Under the pieces are notes generated by a model. That model saw nothing but the letters and a program-made list of their open reading frames with translations. It did no database searches and was not told the origin of the DNA. Source: Salvator merianae (taxonomy: Eukaryota; Chordata; Lepidosauria; Squamata; Teiidae). Taken from it: a stretch of 64,000 bases of DNA. The translations under genes and the position numbers were made by a program. The stretch is from assembly GCA_003586115.2 (NCBI GenBank), contig QVOM02000073.1:62171512-62235511 (forward strand). Direction: 5' to 3'. Positions 31,484-43,973 of this stretch are shown piece after piece; positions within the stretch are counted from its first letter, which is position 1, and the number at the start of each line of letters is the position of its first letter.

Positions 31484-31884
31484 CTAGTCTCTGCACCAAA
31501 GTGTTAAGCAATTTATGTGGTTGGGCAGGCTGTTTGCTTGGTTCAGTTCTGTGCTTCCTGCCCCAAATCAACTGCCATGCTTCAACCAGGTCCTCTACCA
31601 GCTTGGCTAACAAACAGCCAAAGGTGGCTTTTTGGGCTTTGGTTTGGATTTTTCGCTTGGCTTTAGAAAAATCATCTAACTATTTTGGTTCTCTGACTTT
31701 TTAAAAATTGGTTCCACCTCCTCCTTTTTTTATTTTTTTACTTTTTCTGAGCATGAATGAGCACATGATGGTTGGACTCTACACCCATTCCTCCTCCCAC
31801 CCTGCTCAGAGACTATAAAAATCCTGCAAGTGGCTGGAAAACAAAAGTGAAGATTCACTGGAGTGGCTGCACCTTCAGCACAGA

Positions 31885-31969
31885 GAGCCTGTGGTTTGCC
31901 ACAGTGTGCAGATGGTAAACCAATATCCTGGGATATAATCCAAAATAAGGACCAGTGCAGCAGGGGCCA
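31885..31969. mobile_element. MITE family C, partial copy
   Basis: CCTGGGATATAATCC then AAAATAAGGACCAGTGCAGC and AGGGGCC is the right end of family C (compare 16210-16255). The left end is degenerate. Confidence 0.6.
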
Positions 31970-32401
31970 TAAAACGTTTTCTTCCTCAAGATCCTACAGT
32001 TCTGGGAACATTCCAGGACATGTAATATTAAAGCCCACTCTGTGTTAGGAAGATTTATTGGAAACAAATGCATTTAAATGTATTGCAAAACATTGATTTT
32101 TGCGTTCAAAGGTTAATGAGGTTTGCTCTTTAATTCAGCAGTGTAGCTCTTGGGGAGAATAATGGAACTGCCCAAGACATTCCTTACTTTTTTTTTTTAA
32201 ATTAAAAAAAAAAAAACAGATTACTCAAATGTGGATCACGTTAGCTTTCTTGTACTATTACAGTTTATATATGTGGTAAAAACATGTTATTCAAGCATTT
32301 TTGGTATTCCATACCAATTATTGCCATTTAAGAGCAACACTTTCTACTGTCCTATTCTCCACCTCACCTTTCCATGATCAGCAGGGAGATTATAGATTTT
32401 G
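31970..32401. other. Unassigned AT-rich spacer
   Basis: A T run and an A run face each other at 32189-32216. Nothing else recognised. Confidence 0.4.
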
Positions 32402-32560
32402 GAAATTCCTTTTTATTTATTTATTTGTATTTTTATGCCACCCTATACCCAATGGTCTCAGATGGGTTACAGCAGTAAAAAGAAAAAAACGAATCCACTA
32501 AAAACAATAACAGTGCCTAGAAATAGTTGAATATAAACCAATCTAAAAGTAAAACATGTT
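32402..32560 (-). mobile_element. L2 LINE 3'-tail fragment
   Basis: TTTATTTATTTATTTGTATT, then TTATGCCACCCTATACCCA and GGTCTCAGATGGGTTACA, matches the L2 tail at 24447. No coding part remains. Confidence 0.7.
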
Positions 32561-35500
32561 GCTAGTTGCTACTGAGTTGGTTTCTGCTTCTGCTCCCAGT
32601 GGCAGAAATTAGATGGACAAATTAGTTCCATCTACACAATTTTTTTTCCATAAAACACTGTGGCTTTTCCAGACTCTTCCCATACATTCACCTTTGCCCC
32701 CCTTCCTTCTGCCTCCTTCAACCTTGCAATGCACTTTCCCCCCATCTCTCTATCTGCTTGCGTCACATGCCCAAAATACACTGTACAATCTTAATGTAAG
32801 GACCTACAAGAAGGAAAAACTGCATATTCTTTTCCTGGACGGCTGCACCTCTCTAATAAGCATTGTCCTTTGATGGTCTAAACTCTACCTACCCCAGTAT
32901 TACTTCCTAAAGTAATAAAAACTTCTTGAGACAGTGAGTAGAGACAGAAGAGCAGAGTACAAAGGGAATAGTAGGGGAAAGAATTATGTCCACTTTTCCT
33001 TCCATTAGTCTTCCATTCACAATTGCTTCCTCTCATGCTTATACCCATAGAGGAGTACTAGGGTGTTCCACACAACTCTGCAGTGCCCACAGTCTAGTTC
33101 GGCTCCAAATTTCATTGTGTAAAGGAGATGGATATAAAGCATCTTTGAAATAATTTTTTCTTTGACATAGATAAAGCCCTTGGTGTCTTGCTGATAGAAA
33201 TATGCTGAAATAGAGACAAAATTATAGATAGTAGGGTGGCAGATGTAAATTGATTAGTCAACCATACGATTGAGGGAAATGATAGATACTACAGGGAAGC
33301 AGACAGCTTCTAAGGCGGCAGTCCTGCTTTTCATTAACTTGTTTTTTGGTACGGTGGTAAAAGTAAGAAATCTATTTTTAAAGTCCAAATCTCCCCTTGC
33401 AGTGGCTCCTGCACAGTTTTTGCAGGTGGAGAGCTCCAACACTTAGTCCCACGCAGACAGGTTGTTCCTCAGGAGGTCTGGTCTCTTGCGTTCCTCAGTC
33501 TGCTGCACAGGCACGGCATGGGCCAGCAGCCCAGCGTGAAAACTGCCACAGAGTCCACCAATATCTGAAAAAGCATTGTTGACTCAATTGGGTTTGATGG
33601 TAAATGAACATGAGGCAAAGGAGACAACTGGGTGGGGAATCTGGTTATTGGGGAGGGTGTAACAAATGTTAAAGTGAGCCTGTTTGTTGGCGTTCAAGTA
33701 TTCTGTTGCATTAAGTTTTGACTTCATCCTTAAATGGAAGTCAGAGATAGTGTGCATGGTAGAAAACAGGAACCAGGAAAAACTAAATATCTGGTGCCTC
33801 CAGATGGTAAGAGGCAAACATGGGATCTAAAGAAGATCCAGTGATGGTCTCTTTCCCCCCCCCCCCGCCCCCAGTCATGGGAAGCAATAGCAGGCTTTTA
33901 CTTCTGACTGCCGGCTCCTTTCATCATAATTCTTCTTGCAAATACCCAGAAGCCAGCTAAGTGTTTGCCCATTTCCCTTTGTTCCCCCCTCCCACGTGCT
34001 TGATTGGTTTCTGAATACTTGGAAGAGCAGTCATAACAAAAGGAGCCAGCAAACAGAGGTAAGCAATCACTGTTACAGAAAATTCAGCATCATTGCCAGA
34101 TTTTCCATAATAGCGATATCACAGGATATCGCCTCAATATCCTAGAATTATATTGGTGATGCTGCAATTGTGTGTGGTATTCCCAATATAGTCCCAGGAG
34201 AATCACAGGATTTAGCCCAAGCCTAGAAGCACCCATCCTGTTTCTCCATTTGAGAATATCCCTGCTAAATGGGTAATTAAAGCACTTTCCAAACATAACC
34301 ATGTTGACCTTTAATGAAAATTAAAACAATCTCCTGTTGCTTTAATATGCTGTCCTACTTCTAGGCCTTTCATAGGAGGCTTACACAGTGTGGAACACCA
34401 AGACAAACTTTACACCTTGCACACAACCCACAGCAGATTGCAGTGTTTGTCCTACATTCCACAGGAACTGTGTACATGTTGTATCACTGTGTGCTTCTAA
34501 TTTCGAAGCAGGAGAAGTTGACCAAACTCTGATTCTCTAATCACCTCAGGAGTGCAAGTGCTTGGTTCATACAGTTATTCATAGAAATGGGTTCAAGTAG
34601 CATAACTACACTGGTCAAAAACTTTCATGTGGTGTTCCAAAGCATTCCCTTCTTTAAGAGAGAAAAAAGACTGTTTTTAAATTGGTTTCACATTTTATGC
34701 TCCAAGAACTAAGTGAAAAGAGCATCATGCCCCAAGGTTATCCTTCTCTTTTCATCAGCATTTTGATTAAAGCTGGTCATGGTTTGGTCTGAGGTTTCTC
34801 TCTCTCCCTCCCTCCCCCCACTCTCTCTGTCTCCAGTGGAACAGATTGAAGTCTTTTCAGAGTGGACCTGATTTCCTAATAAGAACCAGCTACTGCTGGA
34901 TTTACTCCCCCTCCACACACACACACCCAGCTATCTCCTTTCTCTTCTGGTGACATTTCTACTTTTGAGACAGTTTTATCACCTAGCCCAACTGTATATG
35001 CTTGCCTGCCACAGGAGTAGCTAAGGAGGAATGGACCTTGGCATAGAAAGCAAGATACTTTTCTCTTACCTTGCAAAGACTGCATTAGCATGGCCTCCAA
35101 TGAGGGAGTCTCCCTATGGGCAACTGAGTGGCCAAGGCCCCATGGCAGGAAGCAGAACACTGCTGGGAGCAGAACTTCCGCTTGCAGAAGCAGGGATTTT
35201 CCCCAGATTCCCTTCTGGGGACTGGAAGTGGCAATAGAAGTCAGTCATTTTCAGGCCTCACTTATTGAGTCACCTCCTCCCCACTCTCTGCATCTACAAG
35301 GGCAAAATGAAAGTGATCTAAAGTAATGCTATATTGGCTTTGAGTTGGTATGGCTTGAGGACTAGAAGCATTTTCCAACCCCACAATCTGATTGCCTTGA
35401 GGAATGCAGTGTCCACACTGTAGATCAGTCTACCAAGAGGTATGACCTCCCCATAAAGTGCCACATCTGCATGACACCGAAGGGAGACCACTTAAGTCTG

Positions 35501-36060
35501 TGAAGTATTCCCCTGGGGTAGACTAGCCCAGCACTCACATTGGCCGGTCTACTGGATGTGAGGAGCCTGGCACCATTTCACTGGGTTCCCAGAAGCAGTG
35601 ACAGAAGTACAACACTTCTGGGCACCTGTGTAAAAAAGCCCTCATCAGTGACTTTGGAGGGTTTGAGACTTGGATAGGGCCATCTTGGTGGTAGCCCCCA
35701 TACTATCAGAATCATCACCCTAGGCCCATACTCAGGAACAAGGCACAAACTAACTTCAGGATGTTCTCAGATTTTATTGTGATAACATAAGTTATAAGAA
35801 ACCTAAGTTATAAGAAGCATTCTAGTCCCAATACATTCCCACACCCCCAATGAGCTCAGTATGCTCCAACTACTAGCAATACTGTCAGCACATAGACTAA
35901 CAGAAGAGGCTAGACAAAACACCAAGGAATGACAGCACCTGTGGTCAGATCCAACAATGATGGCTGAGACAAAGATATCGGTACTCTGGACATGCTGCTG
36001 AAACAGACAATGGAATATCCTCTTTCTGGAGGCACATCTTCACTATATTATTTTAGAAGT
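32561..36060. other. Long unassigned stretch
   Basis: About 3.5 kb without recognised genes. It holds a poly-C tract (33854-33872), a CT-rich patch (34798-34832) and a short (CA)n (34911-34927). 35500-35640 shares a core (CTGGCACCATTTCACTGGGT, TCCCAGAAGCAG) with 29015. Short frames on both strands overlap and lack domains. Confidence 0.4.
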
Positions 36061-36170
36061 TTGGTGAAAATATATCTATTAACCTTGGTCTTTCAGGCAT
36101 TGCTATTGTTTTAGTGGATTTATTTGAAATTTTGTTTTTACTGTTGTAACCCATCCTGGGTTGGGGATGG
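36061..36170 (+). mobile_element. Probable L2 LINE 3'-tail fragment
   Basis: GTTTTTACTGTTGTAACCCA, then TCCTGGGTTGGGGATGGG, resembles the L2 tail read on the plus strand. Weak. Confidence 0.4.
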
Positions 36171-36413
36171 GTTTGTGTGGATGTATGCGCCTGGAAGGGG
36201 ATGTATGTGCCTAGAAGGACAGATGATGGGATACAGTGAGGAAGGCAAGCAATTGTGCTCAAGTTCTGCTAATGAATTTCCATAAGCAACTAGTCTTCAC
36301 TATGACTACAGGCTGGTAAATCAGATGGGCCACTGCTATGACTGAGCAAGGCATTTCCAGTTAAAACTAGTAGACACGTTTTTGAATAGCCATGCAGATA
36401 ACTGGTTCCCAAA

Positions 36414-36485
36414 CTTAGAACCCTAGATAATGTTGGACTACAATTCCCATCATCCACAAACAAGATAACCAATGGAGCAGGGTGA
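36414..36485. repeat. Half of a palindromic squamate repeat
   Basis: AATGTTGGACTACAATTCCC, then ATCATCCA...ACCAATGGAGCAGGGTGATG, is one arm of a repeat I recognise from squamate genomes (the TTGGACTACAACTCCCATCA type). The other arm is missing. Confidence 0.5.
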
Positions 36486-39390
36486 TGACAGTTTTAGTAT
36501 AACAAATTGAAGCACCCAAGTTTGATGTTATGGGTGTCAAGGTCATAGATGTCTCTGCCATGCTTTTGACATGCTTGTGGTACTTTTAGTGTTAGTACTT
36601 TTAATATGCTCTGGGGCCTCAGCCTCAGTAGATTCAATACCAGTGTAAGCTGGCATGATTATGGTTAAAGACATTTTCATTGCAGCAGTGCAGGTGGCTG
36701 TCTGTTGTTCCACGAACTAACAAGATTACAAGGTTACTTTGGATGGGTTCCCAGGTGAAGAAAGATAAGAGTCTGGGAACAGTTACAATAATTAATTAAA
36801 ACATCTGAGTGGTGTCTGGGGAAAAAAGCCCAGTTATCATGCCATTGTCTCATTTCTATTATACAAAATAGACACATATATATTCTGCAACATATTTAGC
36901 CTACATGTTATTCACGCATGTTATAGTTATTCATATATCCTTACATTTTACTTATTCATATGCATGTAGGTGTAGCCATTAGACATTATTATATGCAAAT
37001 GGATATGGACGTTATGAAATATAACTATAAATACAGAATCTGACCAGAATCCCTGGACTCTGTAGAAACTGATTTTCTCTGCTTATCTCTTGAATAAGTT
37101 AACCTGGCTGCTCAGAGAAGCTCAGGAAATTACGCATTAATAGTTAACAAAAGATTGGGCAATTATCTGACCATCAAAACTAGTCCATTGTTCAAACTTA
37201 CACTTTGAGAACTCCTCTTTAAGAATGTAAATAGCAACATTTAAGCTAATCAACCAGAGTAGTTATCTATCTATCTGTCTACGTGAAAAAGCACATGTTT
37301 GCTCTGCTAAAATAAGTTTCCTCCTTTTTCTATTTGGGAAAAAGAATATAAAAAGTTCAGGTTTTTCTATTAGGAAGTTAAGTTAGGAGAAGAGAGGAGT
37401 TAGCAGGAGCTGAGGACGGAGGAGAAGACATTATGGAGCAGGAGAAGAAGAATGCATCTCAGCGCCATTTTTACCTTCGCTAAGAGCTGATTTTTACCTC
37501 CCTGAAATGGGAGAGAACAGATTTTTCCAAGGAGCTGCCTGATTCAGTGCTTGCAGTTTCCTTTATTTTCCTTTCTTTTTGAGCTGATTTCACTAAAGAG
37601 GGATTCCATATATCTCTCTATGCCCCTTTGGCAAAAGAGCTGTTTTTGCTTCTAAAGGAGTAAGGGTTGTGGAGCCGTGTCTACATCCCATTCTCTGATT
37701 TTTCATGCATTTTTGCCTGCAAGAGACCCATGCATCTTTTCCCCCAGATTGTCCTTTTTGCCATAATGAAGTTTCATCTGGAGAAGACTACAGATGGTGA
37801 GAGTTATCCCTTAGTGCTGAGGACATTCTTTAGTCTCCATTGCTAGCTTCTTCCAGACTCTCTTTCTCTCCCCCTCCCCCTCTACCTCTTTTACACACAC
37901 TAAATAGGTCTCCTTACTTAGTTTGGAGCCAAGCCTTTTTCTTTTTGCTTTCCAAATGCCAAACTACCTATCCTACCTATGAAACAGGCTGATTCTAACA
38001 AATTACTTTGTTTATGGCTATTTCTTTGGATTTCAATCTTTTTGCTGGGTTATAATAAAAGATGCACCATTCTTTTCAAGGACTACCTCCCCTTTATTTG
38101 CATTTCCTATGTCAATTTAGCGTTATTAAAACCAGAACCAAAATATCGATCCCTACAAAGGTCTAATATCTGGGCAGAAGCTAATTTCCCCAAAATATCT
38201 TCCCAGAGCTCGGCCTTTAACATAGGCTATAATCATTTAGTTACATATTTACTGTACATATATTAACATACATATAAATCCTATGTTAATGTACACTGTA
38301 TTTACATGTAGTCCTTTAACTGTCTATGATTCCTAGTATTTGGATATATTAGTCATGCCTGTATTTTAATCTGAGAGCCTCTGATATGGTGATGCATGTT
38401 CTGGACAGTAGAATTGGAAGGGGTTAATTTGGTGACTTCTGTCTCATAGGAAAGTTGTGATAACAAGTGGGAACCTTCTTGAACGTTTGTCTCTTGGGAG
38501 GGGTAAGATATATCTTCTCCTGATTATGTATAGTCTTCAGTTCAGGCAATGAATTTCCTATTCTTCTGTGCTGACTAGTTCGCAATGAAGTGTTTATCAT
38601 AACCTAGAACACTTGCGTTTACTAAGTTTAGAACAGGGACGCAACTACGGGAGCTGCTCTAGATCCTTGGTATTTAGCAGTGTTCCTATATACATGCAGG
38701 ATTTTTAAGGACTTCCGGTTTGCTTTAACTGATAATGGATTGGAGCTGATCCAAAGAGAGAATGAGACACTTGGCCGATTTTAATAGAAATTTCTTCATT
38801 AAAGTATAAAAGGCTCGCAGAAAATAACTATATTACTCAGCAAGAGGCAACAATATTCAAAGTTTCAAACATGGGTGAATTCATCAAACAGTAGAGTAAA
38901 AAGGTTTTAACTATAGCTGTGACTAAGAGGGAAACAAGACAGACATAGAACAAAATCATCAGCTTTATTAGCTGATGCCAGAATAGTGGAAACAGAGCAG
39001 AGATGCCAGCAAGGTTAGGAAAACTGGGGGAAATGCAGGACCAGTTGATAGGCAAAGGGAGGTAGACAACAGGGTAAGTTTTAATGTAAAAAAGAAGGCA
39101 GGGGTGAGAGAAGAGAGAAACAGGTTTAGGAAAGGAGAAAGAGGGATTATACTTGTCTTGGGCTCTTCTCTTGATCTGGAACAGGCTTCACACTAAAGTG
39201 GGATTGTGTTGCCAAAACACTGACAAACACACTCACACAGCAGTTAGAATAGAGGAGACAGCTCAGCCCTCTTCCTTCCATCCAATAGTGACTTTATTAG
39301 TGATTTTAGCAAAAGCTTTAATGAAGAACCCACTCATATAGCAAGCACATGAGGCTCGTAGAATCTTGAAGGTAGGATGCAGGATGGACT
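36486..39390. other. Long unassigned stretch
   Basis: About 2.9 kb, AT-rich. A TATA-like AATATAAAAAG (near 37347) and an AATAAAAG (near 38055) occur, but no LTR termini, primer site or coding were found. The 95-codon frame at 37979-38266 has no domain. Confidence 0.4.
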
Positions 39391-39402
39391 TTGGGGGAAC
39401 CA
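39391..39402. repeat. 12-bp target-site duplication, left copy
   Basis: TTGGGGGAACCA here is repeated exactly at 44110-44121, framing the Vingi-like LINE. Confidence 0.8.
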
Positions 39403-39642
39403 GTTTCAGCTTCAGTTTATTGATTAGCCCAAGGACCATATCAAATGTTTACATAAGAAAGCAGTTAAAAACATTAAAACCTTAAAAGAATACAGAATCT
39501 CTATTCCAGTACAATTGGGAAAATAAAATGAAAATCTTATGTTAGCTAGTTGTCTGGGCTCGAACCACCTGATCCCTGCAAAGAACGAGTCAGTAACAAA
39601 TCTCTTATTTGGGAGGACCTTTGTAAAAATAATGCTACCTGT

Positions 39643-40173
39643 TTAGTTGTATAAGGGCTTGAACCTTGAGTAGGAATAGGAGTTTAGCCTTTTGAGGCCA
39701 AAAGTTCTTGTTGGCCAGGAGTGGTTTGAGGTATTTGTCTCTTGCAGCTGTGTACAGACTGCAAGAGAGCAAGATGTTGTGACATTTTCAATCTCTGCAG
39801 CTCCACAAATACAGATTCTTTCATTGTATGGAAGATTTTGATATCTTCCTAATATAGCCATACAATTCAGTTGTTCAAAACGGGCTTGGGTGAAAACTCT
39901 TCTTAAATAAGGTGCCATGGTAAATTCTAGATATTTCTCTTGGTGGAATACCTGTTTGTTAGTAGCTAGCCATTTAAGAGATTTAACATTGGCTAGTTTG
40001 GAGATATCATTTTGTGCACTGATATTGTAGACTCTTTGTTTAAAGGTTGTTTTAGAAGTCTCATCAAGTGTATTTATGACCTGGAAGGAAAAGCCTGCTT
40101 GGCTAAGAAATTGGGCCAGATGGGAATACCACTGGGAGTGGATTGGATTCTTAGTCAATTCTTCTAGACACAT
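39643..40173 (-). pseudogene. Vingi-like LINE, C-terminal domain fragment
   Basis: About 176 codons downstream of the RT. YLEFTMAPYLRRVFTQARFE and a Cys cluster (RICICGAAEIENVTTSC) resemble the C-terminal 'R...CxC...E...H' region that follows RT in I-group LINEs. It overlaps the next frame by 10 bp, so one frameshift separates them. Confidence 0.6.
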
Positions 40174-40667
40174 TTTAGATAGTCTATAGGGCAGGAGTGA
40201 TCTAGCCTACTCCAGAAGTTAAATAGTTTGATTTCAATATGACTCCGAATAGAATAAACACTGAGTTCAGCCCGTGCTGCTACAGCAGGCGTGGTTTTAT
40301 CCAAATTTAATATCCGTTGTAAAAAAGAAGATTGTGCTTGTTCAAGGATCTCAGTGTTAGTATAGCCCCAATTTTCTGCCCCATAGGTTAGCATTGGAAT
40401 TACTTGGGCTCTGTAAACCTTTAGGATGGGATTGAGGGAGCCTGGGAAACTGCAGTTTACTGGGAGGTTCAGTGAGTTAAAACCTGCAGTGGCTCGTTGT
40501 AAAGTTCTTTTAATATTTGGGGTCCATGAGAGGGTTTCTGAAAATACCACTCCCAGGTAAAGATATGATTTGGCTTGTTCTAATCTTGCACCATCAAGAG
40601 ACCAGACATGTATACGCCTCTTTTTTCCAAAGACTATCACCTTAGATTTAGAGATGTTAATGGTCAA
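40164..40667 (-). pseudogene. Vingi-like LINE, RT thumb and connection fragment
   Basis: Begins INISKSKVIVFGKKRRIHVW, the 'INxxKSKVxVF' block just after the YADD palm, and continues YLYLGVVFSETLSWTPNIKR and PMLTYGAENWGYTNTE. This matches the thumb region of I/Ingi-group reverse transcriptases. Confidence 0.7.
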
Positions 40668-40709
40668 ATAATTTGCCTGACAATAAGTACTAAATATCTT
40701 CAGAAGTCT

Positions 40710-41120
40710 CTATAGACCCACTAAAGTATGGGACATTAAGACTAGATCATCAGCGTACAGAAGAATATTTACATACTTATTCAAGATCTTGGGCATATGG
40801 GTCTCGGGGACCTGTAGAGTTTTGGGCAGATCATTGACATATAAATTGAACAAGATGGGAGCCAAAATACACCCCTGCTTGACTCCCTTAGAAGTAGGAA
40901 TTTCACCAGTCAATGCTCTATTCATTCCAGTACGAATTTTAATGGCAGTAGCTGTATATAGTGTTCTAATTAAGAGTAACAATCTCGGCTCTAAGTTGAG
41001 GATGGACAGCTTCCTCCAGAGCAGCTCTCTATTTATGGAGTCAAAAGCCATGCTTAGATCTATGAAGGCAGAAAAGAGCTGACCTCCTTTAGCTGTATAT
41101 TTGGAAATTAAATGTTGCAA
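40710..41120 (-). pseudogene. Vingi-like LINE, RT palm with intact YADD
   Basis: 136 codons covering FIDLSMAFDSINRELLWRKL (block with the first catalytic Asp), GVKQGCILAPILFNLYVNDL and LLYADDLVLMS (YADD at about 40747-40757). The catalytic aspartates are preserved here, although the full protein is broken by frameshifts on both sides. Confidence 0.75.
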
Positions 41121-41198
41121 TAGATAGCAGCTATCGGAGGTTGAGCGTCCCGCTCGAAAGCCTGATCGTTCTTCAGTGAGGATAGAGTGTTCTGTAAT

Positions 41199-41579
41199 CT
41201 ATGACTTCAGTTTAGTTAATAAGTGTCTGGCATATAATTTAGCCACTATGTCTATGAGGCTAATGGGCCTATAGTTCTTAGAGTCTCTCCTACCTCCCTT
41301 TTTAAAAACAGGTACTATAATAGACAAGTTCCACCCTGCAGGGATACTAGCAGTATTGCTGATATATGTAAACAGACCAGCCAGTAAGGGGGCCCACCAT
41401 TCACTATAATTTTTGTAAAGTTCTGAAGGTAAGAGGTCTTGTCCTGGGGCTTTGTTGTTCTTTAGTGTCATTATCAGACAACTGATTTCTTGTGGTGTTA
41501 CTGGAGGCCATAAAGGGGGACTTTGATTAGAAGTCAGAGTAGTTGAAGAGAATGCTTTATGATCCAGGTGGTTTCTCTT
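41199..41579 (-). pseudogene. Vingi-like LINE, RT N-terminal fragment
   Basis: Contains ISCLIMTLKNNKAPGQDLLP, AGWNLSIIVPVFKKGGRR and SKNYRPISLIDIVAKLYARH, the fingers blocks of the RT. The frame's first codons (beyond 41580) come from the CR1 tail, so they are not native. Confidence 0.75.
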
Positions 41580-41664
41580 ATAGAAACATAGAAACATAGA
41601 AATATAGAGTTGGAAGGGATCTCCTGGATCATCAAGTCCAACCCCCTGCTCAATGCAGGATTCC

Positions 41665-42312
41665 CTAAACCATTCCCGATAAATGGCCGTCCAGTCTCCG
41701 CTTGAAGATCTCCATCAAAGGGGAACTCACCACCTCCTGTGGCAACCTATTCCACTGGTTGATCGTCCTTACTGTCATAAATTTTTTTCTAACATCTAAT
41801 CTGAATCTTTTCCCCTGAAGTTTCATCCTGTTGCTTCTAGTCCTTCCTTGTGCAAGTGAGAACAGGTCTGATCCTTCTGCACTGTGACAGCCCTTTAGGT
41901 ATTTGTAGACAGCTATCATGTCCCCTCTCAGTCTTCTTTTTTGTAGGCTAAACATTCCTAGTTCCTTTAACCGTTCCTCATAGGACATGGTTTGTAGACC
42001 ATTCACCATCTTGGTAGCTCTCCTTTGAACCTGCTCCAGTTTGTCAGTGTCTTTTTTAAACTGGGGTGCCCAGAACTGGATACAGTACTCCAGTTGAGGT
42101 CTGACCAATGCAGAGTAGAGGGGGATAATAACTTCACGCGATCTAGACTCTATGCTTCTCTTAATACACCCCAGGATTGTGGTTGCCTTTTTTGCAGCTG
42201 CTTCGCACTGTTGACTCATGTTCAATCTATGATCTACTAGGACACCCAAGTCCTTTTCACATGTGCTGCTGCTCAGCTGGATTCCTCCCATTCTATATGT
42301 GTTTTTTTTCAT
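41665..42312 (-). pseudogene. CR1 ORF2 C-terminal part
   Basis: 215 codons: YRMGGIQLSSSTCEKDLGVL, SALVRPQLEYCIQFWAPQFK, LEQVQRRATKMV, ERLKELGMFSLQKRRLRGDM and FMTVRTINQWNRLPQEVV. This is the complete CR1 C-terminal domain after the palm. It overlaps the next frame by 20 bp, so a single frameshift splits the RT. Confidence 0.85.
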
Positions 42313-43200
42313 TTTTCTTGCCCAGATGTAGTACCTTGCATTTTTCTTTGTTAAATACCATTCTATTAGTTGCAGCCCATTGTTCCAGTTTTTCTAAATC
42401 TTTTTGAATCCTCTCTCTCTCTTCTCTAGTGTTAGCAAACCCCCCTAGCTTTGTGTCATCAGCAAATTTGATCAGTTTCCCCTCAACTCCCTCATCCAGA
42501 TCATTTATAAAAATGTTAAACATAACTGGGCCCAGCACAGAGCCTTGCGGTACACTGCTTGAGACTTTCTTCCAATTGGATGTGCAGCCATTTATAACCA
42601 CTCTTTGAGTACGATCACTAAGCCAGTTATGAACCCACCTAACAGTTACCTTGTCAATCCCGTATTTGATCATTTTTTCAATGAGGATGGTATGAGATAC
42701 TTTGTCAAATGCTTTAGTGAAGTCAAAATATACTATGTCTACGGCATTTCCCTGATCAACCCATTCAGTGATTTTGTCATAGAATGAAATTAGATTAGTC
42801 TGACATGACTTGTTTGTTACAAACCCATGTTGACTACAGTTAATTACTGAATTCCCGTTCAAATGCTGGCATACATGTTGTTTAATAATTTGTTCAAAAA
42901 TGTTTCCTGGTATTGAAGTCAGGCTAACAGGCCTGTAGTTCCCTGGGTTCGCCTTCTTCCCTTTTTTGAAAATAGGGACAACGTTTGCCCTTCTCCAATC
43001 ATCTGGGACTTCTCCTGTTCTCCATGAATTTTCACAGATTACAGCAAGTGGTTCAACAATAACCCCTGCTAATTCCTTCAGTGCCCTAGGATGTAATCCA
43101 TCTGGACCTGGAGACTTAAATTCATTTAAACTAGCTAAGTATTCCCTTACCCTCTCTGTTTCGATTATGTGCTTTGATTCTCTTTGATTATGTGCTTTGG
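42293..43200 (-). pseudogene. CR1 ORF2 reverse transcriptase
   Basis: About 300 uninterrupted codons: [80 protein letters not shown] and [20 protein letters not shown]. All RT blocks and the catalytic FADD are intact. The frame's first 20 or so codons, beyond about 43200, lie in Vingi sequence. Only a frameshift near 42300 and 5' truncation visibly disable it. Confidence 0.88.
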
Positions 43201-43973
43201 TCTTCCTTGAAGAGGTGGAAGTAAAAGTCCTCCCAAGTTGAGGCCAGAATAGGGCTATCAAAGGAACATTTAATTTCCTTTATTTTGCCAGAGACTAGGT
43301 GCCAGAAAATAGCAGAGTTCTTCCTATAGGCAGCAGCTTCCAATTCCTGCCAAATACGTGCTGCGAATGTTGACCGCTTGACTATTATCAGTCTCTTATA
43401 CTCTCTTCTAGTGGCCAGCATCTTTAAGTTGTTATCTTGAGTAGGACTGACCTGTGCTTGTCTCATTTCAGATTGAAGTTTCTTTCGTAGGGCCAAACAT
43501 TCTTGGTTGAACCAACCTCTACTTGGGGGTTTCCTTGGCTGAGTTTTTTGAGTAAAAATGGTCTTTAAGTTTGTACGAAGCAAATTATATGCTTGAAAGG
43601 GATTTGGTTCACTAGCGTTAAGCGCTCTGATTGATCCGTGCCAGGTGATAGCCTGCTCAGAATGTAAGAATTTGTGTAAGGCATCGGTATTGACTTTGGC
43701 CCTGATCAATCTTTTGTTTTGCAAAATGCTCATGTTTTGATTTGCCCAGGTATCTTCCTTAGTGTGAGGTCTTAAATCTGAATGAGCCTGCAGCTCCACT
43801 GAAATTGGTTGATGGCCACTATCCTCCCTCACCCATACAGATACATCTGAAAAAAGATTGGCTCCATAGTGGAAACACATATGTAATCGATGACACTGCT
43901 TGAGTTTCCAGAATGATACGTAAAGGGATAAATGAAGTTGGGTTTCTTGCCCCCTAGGATTTGCAAATTGCAT
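43201..43973 (-). pseudogene. Vingi-like LINE, endonuclease end and linker
   Basis: Encodes the tail of the endonuclease and the linker before the RT: GHQPISVELQAHS (the 'SDHxPI' block, here degenerate), WFNQECLALRKKLQSEMRQA and AARIWQELEAAAYRKNSAIF with WHLVSG. Just upstream, in another frame, lies SSSVIDYICVS. The ATG at 43973 is internal to the element. Confidence 0.65.

Larger units (their letters stand above)
41581..43200 (-). mobile_element. CR1 LINE, 5'-truncated, nested in the Vingi-like LINE
   Basis: A 1.6-kb CR1 on the minus strand with its 3' tail at 41581-41660 (ACATAGAAACATAGAAATAT, GAGTTGGAAGGGATC) and coding to about 43200. It sits between the two halves of the Vingi-like LINE, so it inserted later. 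No long target duplication is seen, as is usual for CR1. The endonuclease is lost. Confidence 0.88.

Noticed and set aside
31740..31870. Promoter suggested by TATAAAAA near 31814
   Set aside because: An isolated AT-rich match with no downstream gene.
36700..38300. Possible solo LTR with TATA-like and AATAAA-like signals
   Set aside because: No TG...CA ends, no target duplication and no second copy were found. The two signals are about 700 bp apart, which is long for an R region.
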